A stretch of 6,818 nucleotides of DNA from contig CAKSEM010000078.1 of NCBI GenBank assembly GCA_934446485.1, forward strand, positions 1 to 6,818, given 5' to 3'. A program made the translations under genes and the position numbers. The DNA is from an uncultured Eubacteriales bacterium. GTDB taxonomy: Bacteria > Bacillota > Clostridia > Oscillospirales > CAG-272. The notes beneath the pieces were generated by a model. That model ran no database searches. It had not been told where the DNA came from and saw only the letters and a list, made by a program, of their open reading frames with translations. Positions 6,230-6,818 of the stretch are shown piece after piece (within the stretch, counting starts at the first letter, position 1; every line of letters starts with the position of its first letter).

Positions 6230-6818
6230 TCAATTATCAGCGAAATATCGCGGCAGCTCCGACAGCGACGCGACAGTGGCAGTTACGCAGCGACCGGACG
6301 TGCCTTTGCGCTTCGGATCATAATATATACAGTCTATGCCGCTCTGTATCGCGCCGTCAATATCTGACGTGAGCGAATCACCAATGACGATATAAGAAGT
6401 TCTGTCAGAATCACCGATAGCATCTACAACATAATCGAAAAATCTCCCGTCGGGTTTGTCGAATCCGACCTCTTCCGAAATGAACATCCGTTTAACACAC
6501 GCATTGAGCGGTGAAGCTTTAAGCCTTGCACTTTGCACATCTGTCAGACCATTTGTCACGATATAGATCGGATAACGCTTCGAGAGCTCTGTCACAACGT
6601 CGAGCGCACCGTCGATAAGATCGGTTCCGCGCGACAGATTCTTCGGGTACTCAGCGGTTATACGTTTCAGGAGCGCCTCGTTATGCGGGATGCCGAGCGC
6701 GGAAAGATGGCGTCTGAAACGCTCGGTTTTCAGCTCCGATTTAGTTATTTCTCCACGCTCAAGCATATGCCAGACCTCACGGTTAATCTCATGATACGCG
6801 GGATAGGTCGCTTCGGTA
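6230..6818 (-). CDS. HAD-superfamily hydrolase, YjjG/YfnB-like (noncanonical pyrimidine nucleotidase type), C-terminal part
   Basis: The frame stays open through the right window edge, so the N-terminus is outside. The ATG at 6766 is internal: residues before it (YHEINREVWH) continue the family pattern of the helical cap domain, followed by LERGEITKSELKTERFRRHL. HAD motif II is the Thr in IYIVTNGLTD. Motif III is the Lys in FDKPDGRFFDYV. Motif IV is VIGDSLTSDIDGA, which carries the Mg-binding acidic residues. The nucleophile motif I (DxDxT) would lie upstream and cannot be seen. The family dephosphorylates small phosphometabolites; YjjG-type members act on nucleoside monophosphates, including noncanonical ones. 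The substrate here cannot be fixed from sequence. Its TGA is 16 bases upstream of murB, so it probably belongs to the same operon, although a link to wall synthesis is not implied. Confidence 0.88.
   Translation of the reverse strand, partial: TEATYPAYHEINREVWHMLERGEITKSELKTERFRRHLSALGIPHNEALLKRITAEYPKNLSRGTDLIDGALDVVTELSKRYPIYIVTNGLTDVQSARLKASPLNACVKRMFISEEVGFDKPDGRFFDYVVDAIGDSDRTSYIVIGDSLTSDIDGAIQSGIDCIYYDPKRKGTSGRCVTATVASLSELPRYFADN

Noticed and set aside
6764..6766. ATG 6766 as the true start of the HAD hydrolase
   Set aside because: The frame continues upstream to the window edge with typical cap-domain residues, and the essential N-terminal DxDxT motif would otherwise be absent. The gene is cut by the window, not short.

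Overview
All genes lie on the minus strand, so the window reads biologically from right (6818) to left (1). It looks like a chromosomal housekeeping segment from a low-to-mid G+C Gram-positive bacterium, most likely a member of Clostridia. The basis is the linkage murB - whiA - dnaE (a Firmicutes/Clostridia arrangement), a WhiA family protein, a type II MurB, and a DnaE polymerase with an apparently intact PHP domain. Species cannot be told from the sequence. I see no rRNA, tRNA, CRISPR array, insertion sequence or phage gene.

Layout in transcription order: (1) 6818-6230, the C-terminal part of a HAD-superfamily phosphatase of the YjjG/YfnB type, cut by the window edge. (2) 6213-5245, murB, UDP-N-acetylenolpyruvoylglucosamine reductase. 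(3) about 5261-4497, whiA, whose start overlaps the end of murB. (4) 4480-956, dnaE, the replicative DNA polymerase III alpha subunit. (5) A 131-base non-coding gap (825-955) with candidate promoter elements and an imperfect dyad. (6) 824-1, the N-terminal 274 residues of a GT51 peptidoglycan glycosyltransferase, probably a class A penicillin-binding protein, cut by the left edge.

The first four genes are packed with 16-base gaps or overlaps, and each of the three downstream genes (murB, whiA, dnaE) has a visible Shine-Dalgarno sequence. They therefore look like one operon linking cell-wall precursor synthesis (MurB), a division/growth regulator (WhiA) and chromosome replication (DnaE). The glycosyltransferase downstream uses the product of the same wall pathway but may have its own promoter.

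The most unusual feature is WhiA. At about 254 residues it lacks most of the first LAGLIDADG-like half of the family. It also sits directly against murB, without the rapZ and yvcK genes that usually separate the two in related genomes. I found no evidence for a wholly new multi-gene system.
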